From positions 23,897 through 87,896 of the forward strand of contig RWJK01001422.1 of the NCBI GenBank assembly GCA_004335835.1: a DNA stretch of 64,000 bases. Reading direction: 5' to 3'. A program made the translations under genes and the position numbers. Below, in pieces: positions 1-11,523 of this stretch; positions within the stretch are counted from its first letter, which is position 1; the number at the start of each line of letters is the position of its first letter. The stretch comes from Scenedesmus sp. ARA3 (taxonomy: Eukaryota > Chlorophyta > Chlorophyceae > Sphaeropleales > Scenedesmaceae). The notes below the pieces were generated by a model. The model searched no databases, was not told the DNA's origin, and worked only from the letters and a program-made list of their open reading frames with translations.

Positions 1-719
1 GCTGTAAGTTGCAGCAAGCCCTACTGAATGATGGGCAGAGTGACTGGTGCCATAGCATTGGCCCCCAGCCTGCTGTTCTACAGTGGTCACGATGCCATCC
101 TGACGACGTTCATAGACATTCAAATTGTTACGACGTGACGCCAGTGCTGATCACTTGTGCGGGTTTTGAAGTACGCCTTGACTGAGCAGTGAAGACCGGC
201 TTGGCAGGGTCAGTACACAGAGTTCACACGTCACAACCACATTTTGTTGTTTTAACAGTTGTTTTCATGTTCCTGGTCGCGCTAAGTACTGCGACCGGCC
301 AGCATCTGCGATAGACAGCAGCATGCAGTCATGAGGCAGAGCAAGCGCACTACCGAGGACCCTTTGTGGCAACTCAAGCCATCTGCTGCCAGTGAAATAG
401 TCAAAGCCGCCAGGTTGGCACCTGCAACATGCGCATGCAAGCCAGGGACGGGCAATTGACAGTTGGGTCAGGGCACCGCTGAGAATGCTGATGGTGGCAC
501 CAATGCTGTTTGCACAGGGCATCTCTCAAGGAGCCAACACGGCCTGTAACACCATCAGATACTGGTAGGAGGCTGCTTCAGTCCGCTGGCTATGCCAGCA
601 GGCCCCAGACATCTGGAGGGCAAGTAACCAGGTAGGCAGCTGCAATGCTCTCTCACTGCAGTGCAGCAGCCGCTCTGCCTCTGCAACTTGTAAGCCGAGA
701 CCTGTGACTATTGCCGGTG
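1..719. other. Intergenic / 5' flank of the ARMC2-like gene
   Basis: No convincing coding exon is seen. The open frames here are short, on both strands, and show no protein-like pattern. The stretch presumably holds the promoter and 5' UTR of the gene that begins near 720. I recognise no clear TATA element. Confidence 0.4.
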
Positions 720-3700
720 ATGACAGCCCCATTCTGCCTTACCCTGCCTTGTAGTCGAGAGTTCTTGCAAGGCAGCAGCAGTGTGCCAAGCAGCAGGGCT
801 GGCAGCGCTCTTGGCCCTTCTCCAGATGCAGCAGCAGCTGGAGCAGCAGCAGCACCTTGGCGCATCAGCACCAGCAGTGAAGCAGCATCAACAGCAGGTG
901 CGTCTTGCAGGATGCCATGGCTGCAGGCCTGCTGTGAGAGCAGCAGTGCAGCCGATGCTCCTGCCAGCTTATGTGCACCACTCAGCCTGTCCCAACACGC
1001 TGTTCAAACATGCAGTGTGCCAATTTCCCATACTCGCTGCATGGACTGCCACAAACACACACTCTGCTGCTTCCTGCAGATGTCTGGAAGGCAGATGAGG
1101 GACCCAGCCCACAACCAGGCAGTACAGGCAGCCCTAGCAGTGGCACCCGCAGCAATGGCAGCTATGCACCCAGAGACCCCCCGGGGCCTGCTGAGCTGCG
1201 GGCATCTGCTTGCAGGAACTTTGGCGCTGCGCAGTTGCCTGCTATGCCACCTGCCGTATCAAATGGCAGGCGTGTCAGCAGCGCAGCACCTCCTGGCGCA
1301 CCGCTGAGGCCAAGCAGCGCTGTAGCAGCTGCAGGAGGCACAGGAAGCAGGGTAGCAGCTGTCCTCAGCCAGAGCAACACAGCCACAATGCCACTTGGTC
1401 TGCTGAATGCTAGTACAGCCGCACACTCAACACTGCCCGCTCCCAACTGGAGCAGGCTTAGCACGACCCCTGACTCAGCTCCAGTCAGTGAGGGTGAAAC
1501 CTTGCTTGTTGACAGCGTGAACGCAGAAGCCTTAGCAGTGCACAGACCAGGCAGCAGAGGCAGCTGCAGAAGTAGTAGCAGGTGTCACAGCAGCCATGGC
1601 AGCAGGGAAAGCAGCAGAGGCAGCAGCAGGGGAAGTGGCGGTGTTTGCGATGAGCTGTTTGCCACTGCTGGTGCAGCAGCCGAGTCTGCTTCAGCAGAGG
1701 CAGCAGCCATGCTGGCATGGCAGCAGCAGGCTGTGCTTGCTGTGGAGCAGCTCAGCAGCCTGCCAGTCAGTCCTGCAGCTGCAGATGCTGCGGCTCTGCT
1801 GAGAGCTTGTGCTACACTGCAAACCCTGCTCGACACAGCAGAGGACCAGCAGTGCTTGCAGAAGTGGCTTGCAACACCAGCGCAGGCAGCCGCATTAGCA
1901 GCTGCTGCTGGTCCAGGGCAAGCTGGGCTAGCGCAGGGTGGCAGTGCAGATGTGCGTGGCGTAGTTGTAGCGGCTCTCGTGCGGCTCGTGGACTGCCCCA
2001 ACGCTGATGTGGTGATGAAGGTGAGGGAGCGCGGCCCTGGTTGATGCTTTGTATAGACCAGCTGCTGTGTCAACAGATCTGCCCATTGCGAGTGACATGC
2101 TGCATGTCAGTGGCCCGCTATGCACACTGGGCCACCAGTGTTGGAAATGCTAACACATTAACAGGTTGTCACGCTTACGTGTGCAATTGCTGTGCTCTCT
2201 GACACTGATGCTCTGTGCCTGCTGCACAGGTCGGGTCTATGCTGCTCAGGGTGCTGCCAGCAGCGGGCAGTATGATGCTGACATTGTCCAAAATGCTGTA
2301 CAGGCTGTCAAAAGACAGCAGTAACGACACACGGTTTAGGCACCATGGGGTCCTTAGGCCACTGCTGTCAGTAGTGACACAGCTGAGCAAAGCCTCGTAT
2401 AGCCAGGTGCAGCAGCAGTCAGGAGCTACAGATCAGGAGCAGCAGAAGGCTCACACGGCCCTGCTGTACGTCACTGGGGCACTCAAGAACGTTAGCGCAG
2501 ATGCAGCAAACCAGAAGGCACTAGGCAGGCTAGGGGCAGTGGTAGTCATGGCTCAGGTGAGACTGCTTGTTGGATGTGACGTCTCATAGTGTTGAATGGA
2601 ACCCTCAGCCTGCACGAGGCTGCACGAAAGCTACACCACAGGGTGCATGGTAGACCAGGCAGCATACAGTAGCACATTCCTTTTTCCAGGTGCGCAGCAC
2701 CGCCAGACAGCAGATGCATGACTGTTGTGGCTATGCGGCACCTTGCAAGTACACCGCCTTGCCTAAAACATCAACTCCCCAAGCTCCATTGCAGGTGTTG
2801 CTTGACCACTTGGGCATGATGCAGCAGAGTAGCAGCTGTGAAGCAGTGGAGTTGCAGCGGCAGCAAGAGGCAGCGGCGCAGGTGTGCGTGCAGGCCACGG
2901 CAGTACTGCGCAACCTGGCAGTGTATCCGGGCCATGCACACCTGTTCGTGCAGCAGGAAGGGCTGCCACTGAGGGCGCTGCTGCAGCTGCTGCAGGCCTG
3001 TGGAGCTGCGGGAGAGGTTGCACTGAATGTAAGCAGATGCTTGAGCAAGCTATCCTTGCAGGAAGCCTGCAGGCAGTGCATGCTGCAGCTGCAGCTGCCG
3101 CCCCAGCAACGCCTGCTGCAGCATAATCAGTACAGCCAGGATAGCTACAGCAGTGCCGAGCCTGGTGGCAGAGCGGCAGCAGTTCCTTGCTTGCTGCAAG
3201 TGCTCTTGAAAGCAGATGCAGCCCAGAGCAGTCAGCAGCCTCTGGTTTTGCGAGTAGCATTCGTGCTTGGCAACCTGACCACGTATCATCCAGAGGCAAG
3301 GGCCGCAGTTGCAGGCACGCCACAAGCACTAGAAGGATTGGTGCGGTTGGCGTTGGCCGTGCTGCGGTTTGCCCAGCAACAGCAGGAGCAGCAAACAGCC
3401 GTTGTCCAGCAACTATCAGGCCATGCACCAGCAGTGGCTGCAGCAGCAGGCGGCAGCTCAGCAGCACTTGAGGACCTGTTGGTCAAGCTGCTTCGGGTAC
3501 TTGGTAACACAGCAATGGATGAGGCAGCTGGCAGCGGGCTTGCTTGCAGTGATGCAGCAGTGCAGGTGGTGGCTGGCGTGCTGCAGGCGTATGAGTTTGA
3601 GCAGCATGAGGAGCTGGTGCTGAATGCAGCAGCTGCACTCACCAACCTGGTGTTCTACCAGATGCCTGACAACAAGGTGAGGAGGCAGCACCATACACAC

Positions 3701-5050
3701 AGCCACTGCTGTCTGCTGATATGGTCAAGTTTGCAGAATATAGACATAATGGCAGCTGCACACCATATTTGCAGGCGTAGTTTTGCCTCTGCTGAGAAGA
3801 GGACAACACTGCAAGAGCACAGATGATCTGAAGTGCGAAGTGCACAACCATTCAACTGGGATCGTTCACATGCGGGCTGTGTGCAGCCAGAGCTTGTCCT
3901 GTGACGTGTTGCATGTGTTGTCTGTCGGTTTTGATGCAGTTCCTCTGCTTGGAGCCTGGTGTGCTGCTGCGGCCGCTGCTGCCGCTGCTCACCAGCGGCA
4001 ATGAGGAGGCAGTGGTAGAGGCAGCAAGAGCAGTCAGCAATCTGGCACGCGGTTCAGCAGATGTGCAGGACGCGCTGCTGCACGGTGCTGCTGCGTCTGC
4101 GGGCGACACTGATAGCCAGGCGGCGGCCAGTGTGTATGAAGAGATAGCGCCTGACAGTGCGTACAATGTGGCGGATGGCTACAGCCAGCAGAGTACAGTC
4201 AGCAGCAGCTCAAGCAGTTCCAATCTGCCGGTGGGCCAGTATGTGCTGCAGGCGCTGGTGCTGCTGCTGGCACACAGCAGCTGGGAGGTGGTGTACAATG
4301 TGGCTGGTGCTTTGCTCAACCTGACTGCTGCAACTGGCAGTGCAGCAGCACTGCATGAGGTGAGTGCAGATACAACAACTGGAGTATGTTGTGTCCCTGC
4401 GGCTGGTTCTGGGCATGAACGCCAGGGGGGGTCACGTTACCTTAACTTGGTGTTACCTGCTTGTTCAACCGCCCTGCCACCTTACTATCAGACAATATGT
4501 ATTGCTGCATGTTGTATTTTGTCAGCGTATGGCACCTGTGGACTACGAGAACTCGGAGGTCCACGAATCATTTGTTGATGTTGATCGGGGAGCTCTTACA
4601 CCCGGTATCAACCTCTTGTGGCCGCAGGTGCAGCTTGTGCAGGAGCTCTGTGACGTCCTGCAGCGTGTATCGAGGGCGTTACCTTGCAGCAGTGATGGCG
4701 ACCAGCAGCAGCAGCAGCAGCAGCCAGCAGCAACAGGCTCTGCTGCAGCGGCAGCTATTGCAGGCGCAGATGCGGCTACATGGATGCTGCCAACCTCAGA
4801 GCTGGTGCTGCAGTGCATAGCCAACATGGCTGCCATGGACGCTTTGCACCAAAAGCAGAGCTCAGCAGCAACAGCAGCAGGAAGCAGCAATGCGAGGGAT
4901 ATCAGCGCGGCAGCTGCAGTGTGCTGGGTGGCTGCTGCTAAGGAGCTGATATCAGCACTGGAGGCACAGCTGGATGGTGACAGCAGCGCCTACAGCAGCA
5001 TATCTGGCCTCATCCAGCTAGTGAAGTCACGTCTGGACAGCACAGCTTGA
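720..5050 (+). CDS. ARMC2: ARMC2-like armadillo-repeat protein (ciliary)
   Basis: Six exons join in consistent phase: 720-897, 1080-2020, 2230-2556, 2795-3676, 3940-4359 and 4628-5050 (about 1056 aa). The first ~370 residues are low-complexity Ser/Ala/Gln/Gly sequence. The rest is armadillo-like helical repeats. Collinear landmarks recall vertebrate ARMC2: FVLGNLTTYHPEAR, then a stretch with KLLRVLGN, then HEELVLNAAAALTNLVFYQ, then AARAVSNLARGS, then VAGALLNLTA and ELVLQCIANMA near the C-terminus. From family knowledge, ARMC2 is an adaptor that loads radial spokes onto intraflagellar transport in cilia; in Chlamydomonas it corresponds to the PF27 locus. The family call rests on remembered similarity. 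ATG at 720 is the first in-frame Met of the first exon; that exon is the least certain. Unlike its neighbours, the gene shows no splice-junction echoes. Confidence 0.75.
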
Positions 5051-5114
5051 TGCAGCAGTGCATAGTCAGGAGTGCTGGCAGTAGCAGCAAAATTTCCATC
5101 TGGGACCCTTAGGA

Positions 5115-5119
5115 TGTAA
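5115..5119 (+). terminator. Candidate TGTAA polyadenylation signal
   Basis: TGTAA, the usual chlorophyte poly(A) motif, lies 65 bp after the ARMC2-like stop. A second copy is at 5162-5166. A pentamer is weak evidence alone; the position after the stop supports it. Confidence 0.35.
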
Positions 5120-5735
5120 TGTCCTGCGCACTAGCGACTGATGCCCATGGAGTTCTGCACATGTAATAGTGGTCTGGACTCGAGCCTGCGCGAAGTCTGC
5201 AGCGCTGAGGTTCAAACAAGTTGAAGCTTGTGTGGCCTGCCACCGTACTGGAGCAGGTGTCAGTGGCGGGTACGTGGCCGGGCAAGGCCGGAACCGTGTG
5301 TTAAGGGAGGTACGCCCATAATGCAACTAGTTGAACGCAGTAATCATGCTTTGATTGTCGCCCTCGCCGTGGACCGAAGGTCAACGTCGCCGGAGCACCG
5401 GCGACGCAGGTTGGTGTAATTTTAAGGATGGCAGGGTTAAGAACACAATTCAACACATTCAAGGATACTGTTTGCTACCACGGACCGCACGCCAGCAGCA
5501 CAAAACTCTATCAGTCACCCCAGCGGTAGTCGCGTCTTTGGTAAAGTTCCTCACGGGTTTGATAACCCGCCAGGAGCGCCAGTCCAGCTTACATCAATAC
5601 ACAAGCGCGTGTGCTTGTGTGGTTTCTGATTGTTTTTGCGCCGAGTCACCCCTTCCTTACGCACCTTTGCTACTTGTTGATCTTGGCCTGGGGGGCCCAT
5701 GCTGCTCGTTTGAGTTGCGCTGAAAATAATCAATC
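5120..5735. other. Intergenic region, 3' flank of ARMC2 and 5' flank of KCS
   Basis: No protein-like exon is seen. The composition is less CAG-rich than the genes on either side. It probably contains the KCS promoter and 5' UTR; no specific element could be defended. Confidence 0.4.
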
Positions 5736-8567
5736 ATGCAGCCTACACGAGTAGCAAAGCCACGGCCGAACTACTTCTATGGTGTGCTTGTAGTGGGCAC
5801 TCCCACACTAGCAGCCAGGCCACCTCCCGTAGCTGGAACTGACCAGGCTTGCTCTTGCAGATTACCGTGCATCGGTGTCTGAGAAGTTCATCAGGCGGGG
5901 GCTCTATGTGTGCTGTCGCAGTCTGCCAGCAGCAATCCTGCTGGCCATTGCAGCGTCTCTGGCGGTAAGCTGATACTACAACAGCTTTAATTGATTGATC
6001 AACAAGTACTGAAGTATTGTGCACGTCTAACGCGGTCTTGTTGTTGCCTTACAGCTGGAGCTGGGCAACATGCTGCGCACCGGTGAACTCATCAGGCTGT
6101 GGTCGGTGGCCAGCCAGACCGACCTCACGTTCAACCTGGTGAGGCCAAGTTTACAGCGGAACTCTAACAGCGAGGCACGCACCTTCTGCGTGCGTGCGTG
6201 CGGGACGTAACGCCCTCTTATTGCACTCTTGGATGCTGCAGGTGACCGTGGTGCTCTCCAGCAGCGTGCTGCTGGCAGCTCTGCTGTCCTTCTTCCTCCT
6301 GCAGACACGCCCAGTGTACCTGGTGGACTTTTCCTGCTATAAGCCACCTGACAGGTGTGCGCACAGCTGCAGCAGAGAACAGCAGCAGAGGCAGCAGCAT
6401 TCTTGGATTGCAGCGCCATGCAGCTGTGGCATGCACATGATTGCGCAACAACAGCATTGCTCACATCTGCTTTCACATCTGCTTACAGCAATCAGTGCCA
6501 TATGCAAGCAGAAAGGCTGCAAGCAGCGTGCATCGGCAGTAAACACATGTTTGTACTGCCTGGCAGCGGGTCAATGCACAGCCATGCAGCAGTGTGGCCA
6601 ATTGTGCACTCTTGCCATGCCTACAGCATGAACTGCACTCGCCTTGCAGTGTTCTGTATGCAATTGAGCATCATGTGCTTGCACCTGTGCTGCATGTGCC
6701 TGTGCTGACTGCATCACTGCTTATGGTGTGCCCTGCGCCCGTGCTCGATACCACCATCTCTCATATCTCAACAAATAACACAGTTGGAAGACGCCAAGGC
6801 AGATGTTTCATGAGTGCTCTGTGGCGTCTAAGGCAAGCCTGCTGCCACGTCGCGGTTTTTGAATTTCAAACACATGCTGTGTTGGCGCGTTGCATCTTGA
6901 TGTCGCACTCAGGAGGGTCATCTAACGTTGCGCACGCCTGCTGCATGTGCTGTGTAAACTGCGCAGCTGGAAGTGGCCAAGGCAATGGCATGCGCACTGC
7001 ACTGCTGCGTGCAAGGTGTGTAGTGCCTTGTGCTTGCCGCACACCAGCATTATCCCAGCAAGCATGTGCAGCAGCTGCTCATGCTGTATGGCCCTGGCAA
7101 TTAGATCTAAGAAGCAGCGGCACTAACGCACCCCAGCACAGCTGCGGGGTAGCAGCGTGCACGCCCGCTGTTCCCACAGACTGCTTGCAGGCAGACGCTT
7201 TCAACAGCAGCAGCCATCATCATCAGCAGCAATTCCTGCAGCAGCAGCAGCTTCAGCAGCAGCAGCACGCCTGCAGGAGCAGCAGCAGCCAACATCTGGC
7301 ACACCTTTCACAGCAACAGCGGCAGCAGCAGCAGACACCGTAGTCTTTATCATGATGACTCTTCAGCTTCCAGCCACCATCGCATCGTCTTCTCCCTCGT
7401 GCCTTCCTCTCGCTAATTTTCAACTTCTGCATGCTCCTCCTCCCGCAGAAGTTCACACCGGAGAGCATTGACTTTCAGAGCAAGATCCTCGCGCGCAGCG
7501 GCCTGGGCGATGACACCTACCTGCCCCCGGGCCTGGCGCAGCAGCCGCCAGCAATTAGCATGAGCGATGCGCGCTGGGAGTTTGAGCAGGTGGGGCAGCA
7601 GTCGCCGTTATTGCTACGGCTTGATTGGTGATATGTTGATGGGCAGGAGTATGAGCAGGTGGGGCAGCAGGCTGCTAGGCAGTACAGGAGGCAGTACATA
7701 TGCAATAGATAGGCAGTACATGAGGCAGTACATGGGGGGGACAGCCGCCAGCAATCAGCATGAGCGATGCACGCTGGGAGTTTGAGCAGGTGGGTCGGGA
7801 AATTGGGAAACATAAGCAGGCTGCTAGGCAGCAGGCTGCTGATCAGTACACGAGGCAGTACATGGTGCAGTGCAGAGGTAGTTCATCAGGCTTGATATCA
7901 TGCAGTACATGATGCAGTACATATTGGCAGCAGCAGCCGGCAATCAGCTTGAGCGATGCACGCTCGGAGTTTGAGCAGGTGGGGCAGCAGTGGCTGTCTT
8001 CATATACACAATCAACGTAATGGCAGCAGACTAGAATGCAGCGGTGTGCGAGGCAGTAGGCTGGAAAGCAGCAGGCTGCTCAGCTGTTGGTGAGGCAGCC
8101 GTGTACAAGGCAGCAGCACATGAAGCAGCAGCAAATGAGGCAGTGGTGATGCTAGACAAGGTTGTTGCTGCACGTGTCGAGTGCGAGGCCTGAGTGCAAT
8201 GTTTTGGTTGCCCTGCAGCCACATAGATTGCTTGTGTGCACTCCTGCTGCGTGTAGCACCAAACCTGCATTTTACACTGCTGCTTTTGCTGCTGCTGCTG
8301 TGGCCGCTGCTGCTGCTGTCCTTGTTCACCCCAGGTGTGCTTCACTGCTGTGCGGGACGTACTGGCGAAGACGGGCGTGCACCCTCGCCAGATCGGCTGC
8401 GCGTGCTGTGCTCTGACCCTGCAATGACACATGCTGCTGCTGCTGCTGCTGCTGTCCTGAATCAACCCCAGGTGTGCTTCACTGCTGTGCGGGACGTGCT
8501 GGCGAAGACGGGCGTGCACCCTCGCCAGATCGGCTGCGCGTGCTGTGCTCTGACCCTGCAATGACAC

Positions 8568-8605
<38 letters not shown>

Positions 8606-11453
8606 CCTAATCAACCCCAGGTGTGCTTCACTGCTGTGCGGGACGTGCTGGCGAAGACGGGCGTGCACCCGCGCCAGATTGGCTGCGTGATTGTCAACTG
8701 CAGCCTGTTCAACCCCACGCCCAGCCTCAGCGCGATGATCATGAACCACTTCAAGATGAGCAGCAACGTCATCAACTACAACCTAGGAGGCATGGGCTGC
8801 TCAGGTGGGCTGGGTTTCTAGGTCACTACCACAGGATGGCATACCTGCTTAGACCAATATAATCATATTAGAGCAGCGCCACTTCAACATGAGCAGTTGT
8901 GTCAACATGGGCTGCTGCTGTGCGGAGAAAGATCAAGCACCCGGCAGCTGGGCAGGTGTAGGAGTGCAATTGCAGCTCTGTCAATGGCGGTGTGTTTGGC
9001 GGTGTCAGCTTGCCAACTCACACACCGTGCTCTTGCACGGGCACCTTTGTTTGCATGCAGCCCCACCACACTCACCTACATTGTGTATGTCTGTGGTTTG
9101 CTGCTGCTGCTGCTGCTGCTGCCTCACTACTGTAACTGCAGCTGGCATCATCGCCATTGACCTGGCCCGCCAGATGCTGCAGATGCTGCCCAACACCTAC
9201 GTGCTGGTGGTATCCACTGAGAACATCACCCAGAACTGGTACTTTGGCAACACCAAGTCCATGCTCATCCCCAACTGCCTGTTCAGGGTGGGAGGAGCAG
9301 CCATGCTGCTGTCAAACAAGCGCGTGGAGTCATGGTGGGTTCACAACAAGCCAGGCACAGCTATCAATGCGCTGGATGGTTTGGCGTGTGTAGTGATGCA
9401 CTTGCATCTGCAGCAAAGTGACCTCCCTCTTCTCACTGCTGTGTGCACGGCTCTGCACGTGGCTGCTGCGGTGTGTGCTGTTGCTGCCCCAGGCGTGCCA
9501 GCGTACAGCCACCACGTGGTGCGCATACACCTGCTATGCCTCACCATTTTGCTTAGACAGCTCTGCACCGCTTGCATGCTGTCAACGTGCTTATTGCAGG
9601 CGTGCCAAGTACGAGCTGAAGCACGTGGTGCGCACGCACCTGGCCAACAATGACGCGGCCTTCAACTGCGTGGTGGAGCAGGAGGATGCAGAGGGTGTGA
9701 GGGGCGTGAAGCTGTCCAAGGAGCTCATGGCCATTGCAGGTGCGGCGTCACCGCTGTTATGCTGTTACTTTGGATTTGTGTTATATTGTCATGTCGGAAG
9801 TGATGACGGGTGGTGGAGCAGGAGGATGCAGAGGGCGTGATGGGCGTGAAGCTGAGCAAGGAGCTCATGGCCATTGCAGGTGCGGCAACTTATGAGAGAT
9901 AAATTGGCTTCAACAGTTGGCGCAGTAGTGCGAAACAGCTTGGCCATGGCGGCTGGGTTTCCGAACTTCGCCTTCTCATGGTTTGTTGGTGCAACAGGGG
10001 AAAGAAACCCGCCCATGCTAAGCCCGCTCGCTTGCCCATCAGCGAGCAGATGCTTTCCACATGTCACTTGAATACTGTCGCATCTGTCATTTCTGTTGTT
10101 ACTTTCAGGCGAGGCGCTCAAGGCCAACATCACCACACTGGGCCCGCTGGTGCTGCCCATCAGCGAGCAGCCCCCCCCCTAAGTTATGTCAACTCTGTCA
10201 TAACTGTCATTTTTGTTGTTACTTGTGCTGTCACTGGCAGGCGAGGCGTCAAGGCCAACATCACCACGCTGGGCCCGCTGGTGCTGCCCATAATAGAGTA
10301 TACCCCACCATCACCACCACACGTTATATCAATTATGCCATAGTTGTTTTGTGTTGTTATATTTGTTGTCACTTTCAGGCGAGGCGCTCAAGGCCAACAC
10401 CACCACACTGGGCCCGCTGGTGCTGCCCATCAGCGAGCAGATGCTGTTTGCGCCCATGTTATATAAACTATGTCCTGACTGTTATGTTTGTTGTTACTTT
10501 CAGGCGAGGCGCTGAAGGCCAACATCACCACGCTGGGCCCGCTGGTGCTGCCCATCAGCGAGCAGATGCTGTTTGCGGCCAACCTGCTGGGCCGCAAGCT
10601 GCTGGGCAAGAAGAAGCTGCGGCCGTACATCCCAGACTTCAAGCTCGCTTTTGAGCACGTGTGCATCCACACAGGTGCGTGGACCGCGTGGCGTTGCATG
10701 GTTGATGTCAGAGAGTGCAGCTGAAAGTGCTGTTGCTGTACTTTCATTGCATAACACACCTGGTTGCCAAACTAACAAGTATAAGATATGGTGAATCTTT
10801 GATTCAGCCTGCAAGAGCAACTTGCCGTCCTGACGCATGTCCATCTGCTTCTGTCTATGGCTGCGCACACTACTTTTGTGCACAGGCGGTCGCGGCGTGA
10901 TCGACGAGATCGAGAAGCAGCTGTGCCTAACGCCCGAGTTTGTGGACGCCAGCCGCGCCACGCTGTACCGCTACGGCAACATCAGCAGCAGCAGCATCTG
11001 GTGAGCAGCGGCGGCTCCTCCTGCATGATATGCATGATGTTAATTTCACAGTAACTTGTTATGAATGTCATCACTGGTACTGTCATAAGCAGGGGTGATG
11101 TGTGTGGTGTATCGTTCCTGCTGCTAGCTTGCCTCCAGACACTCGCATGCACGTCAGGGGCGGCAGCTCTCTGACAAGCTGCCCTCGCTTTGCTCTTCTG
11201 CTGCTGAGCCACACTCCAAAAGAAACACAAACCCCCTGCTCCTGCTGCTGCTGCTGCCAGGTATGTGCTGGCGTACATCGAGTCGATGAAGGGGGTGCGC
11301 AAGGGTGACAGGGTGTGGCAGCTGGGCTTTGGCAGCGGCTTCAAGTGCAACAGCGCTGTGTGGGCCGCCAACCGCCGCATCAGTGACCAGCACGCAGCCT
11401 GGGACAGCTTTGACCACGACCAGATGGAAGATGACCTGGCGCAGAGCCTGTAG
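5736..11453 (+). CDS. KCS: 3-ketoacyl-CoA synthase (fatty acid elongase condensing enzyme)
   Basis: Condenses malonyl-CoA with long-chain acyl-CoA, the first step of very-long-chain fatty acid elongation at the ER. Twelve exons are in phase: 5736-5781, 5861-5964, 6055-6138, 6242-6354, 6784-6832, 7449-7589, 8621-8804, 9142-9334, 9600-9739, 10504-10674, 10886-11000, 11261-11453 (510 aa). Two N-terminal hydrophobic segments precede [14 protein letters not shown]. Catalytic residues are Cys239 in GMGCSG, His407 in CIHTGG and Asn440 in RYGNISSSS. The Cys-His and Cys-Asn spacings (168 and 201) equal those of Arabidopsis FAE1 (C223, H391, N424). Exon 5 is the least certain; it ends in a GC-type donor (AAG|GCAAGC) but is needed for frame and fits the family spacer. 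Five echo arrays fill the introns from 7590 onward. No missing key residue is seen. Confidence 0.95.
7540..7985 (+). repeat. Donor-side echo array, KCS exon 6 (3 copies)
   Basis: The tail of exon 6 (DARWEFEQ plus GTGGG donor) ends at 7589 and is repeated with donors at 7790 and 7979, giving periods of about 200 and 189 bp. Copies carry substitutions, such as a Trp codon changed in the third, so they are old enough to have diverged. Confidence 0.85.
8320..8690 (+). repeat. Acceptor-side echo array, KCS exon 7 (3 copies)
   Basis: The unit is CCCCAG| plus the exon head encoding [19 protein letters not shown]. Heads start at 8335, 8472 and 8621 (periods 137 and 149). The period difference comes largely from (CTG)n length. 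The first two copies read into TGA about 30 codons in and lack the rest of the exon; only the third continues to [13 protein letters not shown]. Confidence 0.95.
9485..9640 (+). repeat. Acceptor-side echo, KCS exon 9 (2 copies)
   Basis: The head of the exon at 9600 ([13 protein letters not shown]) has a decayed copy starting at 9493, with GCGTGCC and CACGTGGTGCGCA conserved. Period 107 bp. Confidence 0.75.
9665..9890 (+). repeat. Donor-side echo, KCS exon 9 (2 copies)
   Basis: The exon tail encoding [10 protein letters not shown]...[11 protein letters not shown] ends at donor 9740 and recurs with donor 9880, period 140 bp. The copies differ at a few bases, including a GTGAGG to GTGATG change inside the coding part. 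Confidence 0.9.
10005..10575 (+). repeat. Acceptor-side echo array, KCS exon 10 (4 copies plus a fragment)
   Basis: Exon heads encoding [21 protein letters not shown] start at 10109, 10241, 10379 and 10504 (periods 132, 138, 125). A partial copy of the distal half lies near 10007-10055. The copy at 10241 has lost one base; the copy at 10109 runs into a C-tract and TAA. Intronic TGTCAT...TTGTTGTTACTTTCAG is duplicated with each head, so the duplicated unit is intron tail plus exon head. Confidence 0.95.
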
Positions 11454-11455
11454 GG

Positions 11456-11523
11456 CTTTGACCAGAGTTTGACCAGAGTTTGACCAAAGTTTGACCAGGG
11501 GTTGACTGGGGTTTGACCAGCAG
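11456..11523 (+). repeat. Short tandem repeat of about 11 bp right after the KCS stop
   Basis: Five to six imperfect units of AGTTTGACCAG begin three bases after the TAG at 11451-11453. The unit drifts (GACCAAAG, GACTGGGG). It lies in the presumed 3' UTR. Confidence 0.85.

Noticed and set aside
8335..8619. KCS echoes as alternative or extra exons
   Set aside because: Both upstream copies run into TGA in the exon frame and have no donor; skipping to the copy at 8621 gives an uninterrupted enzyme.
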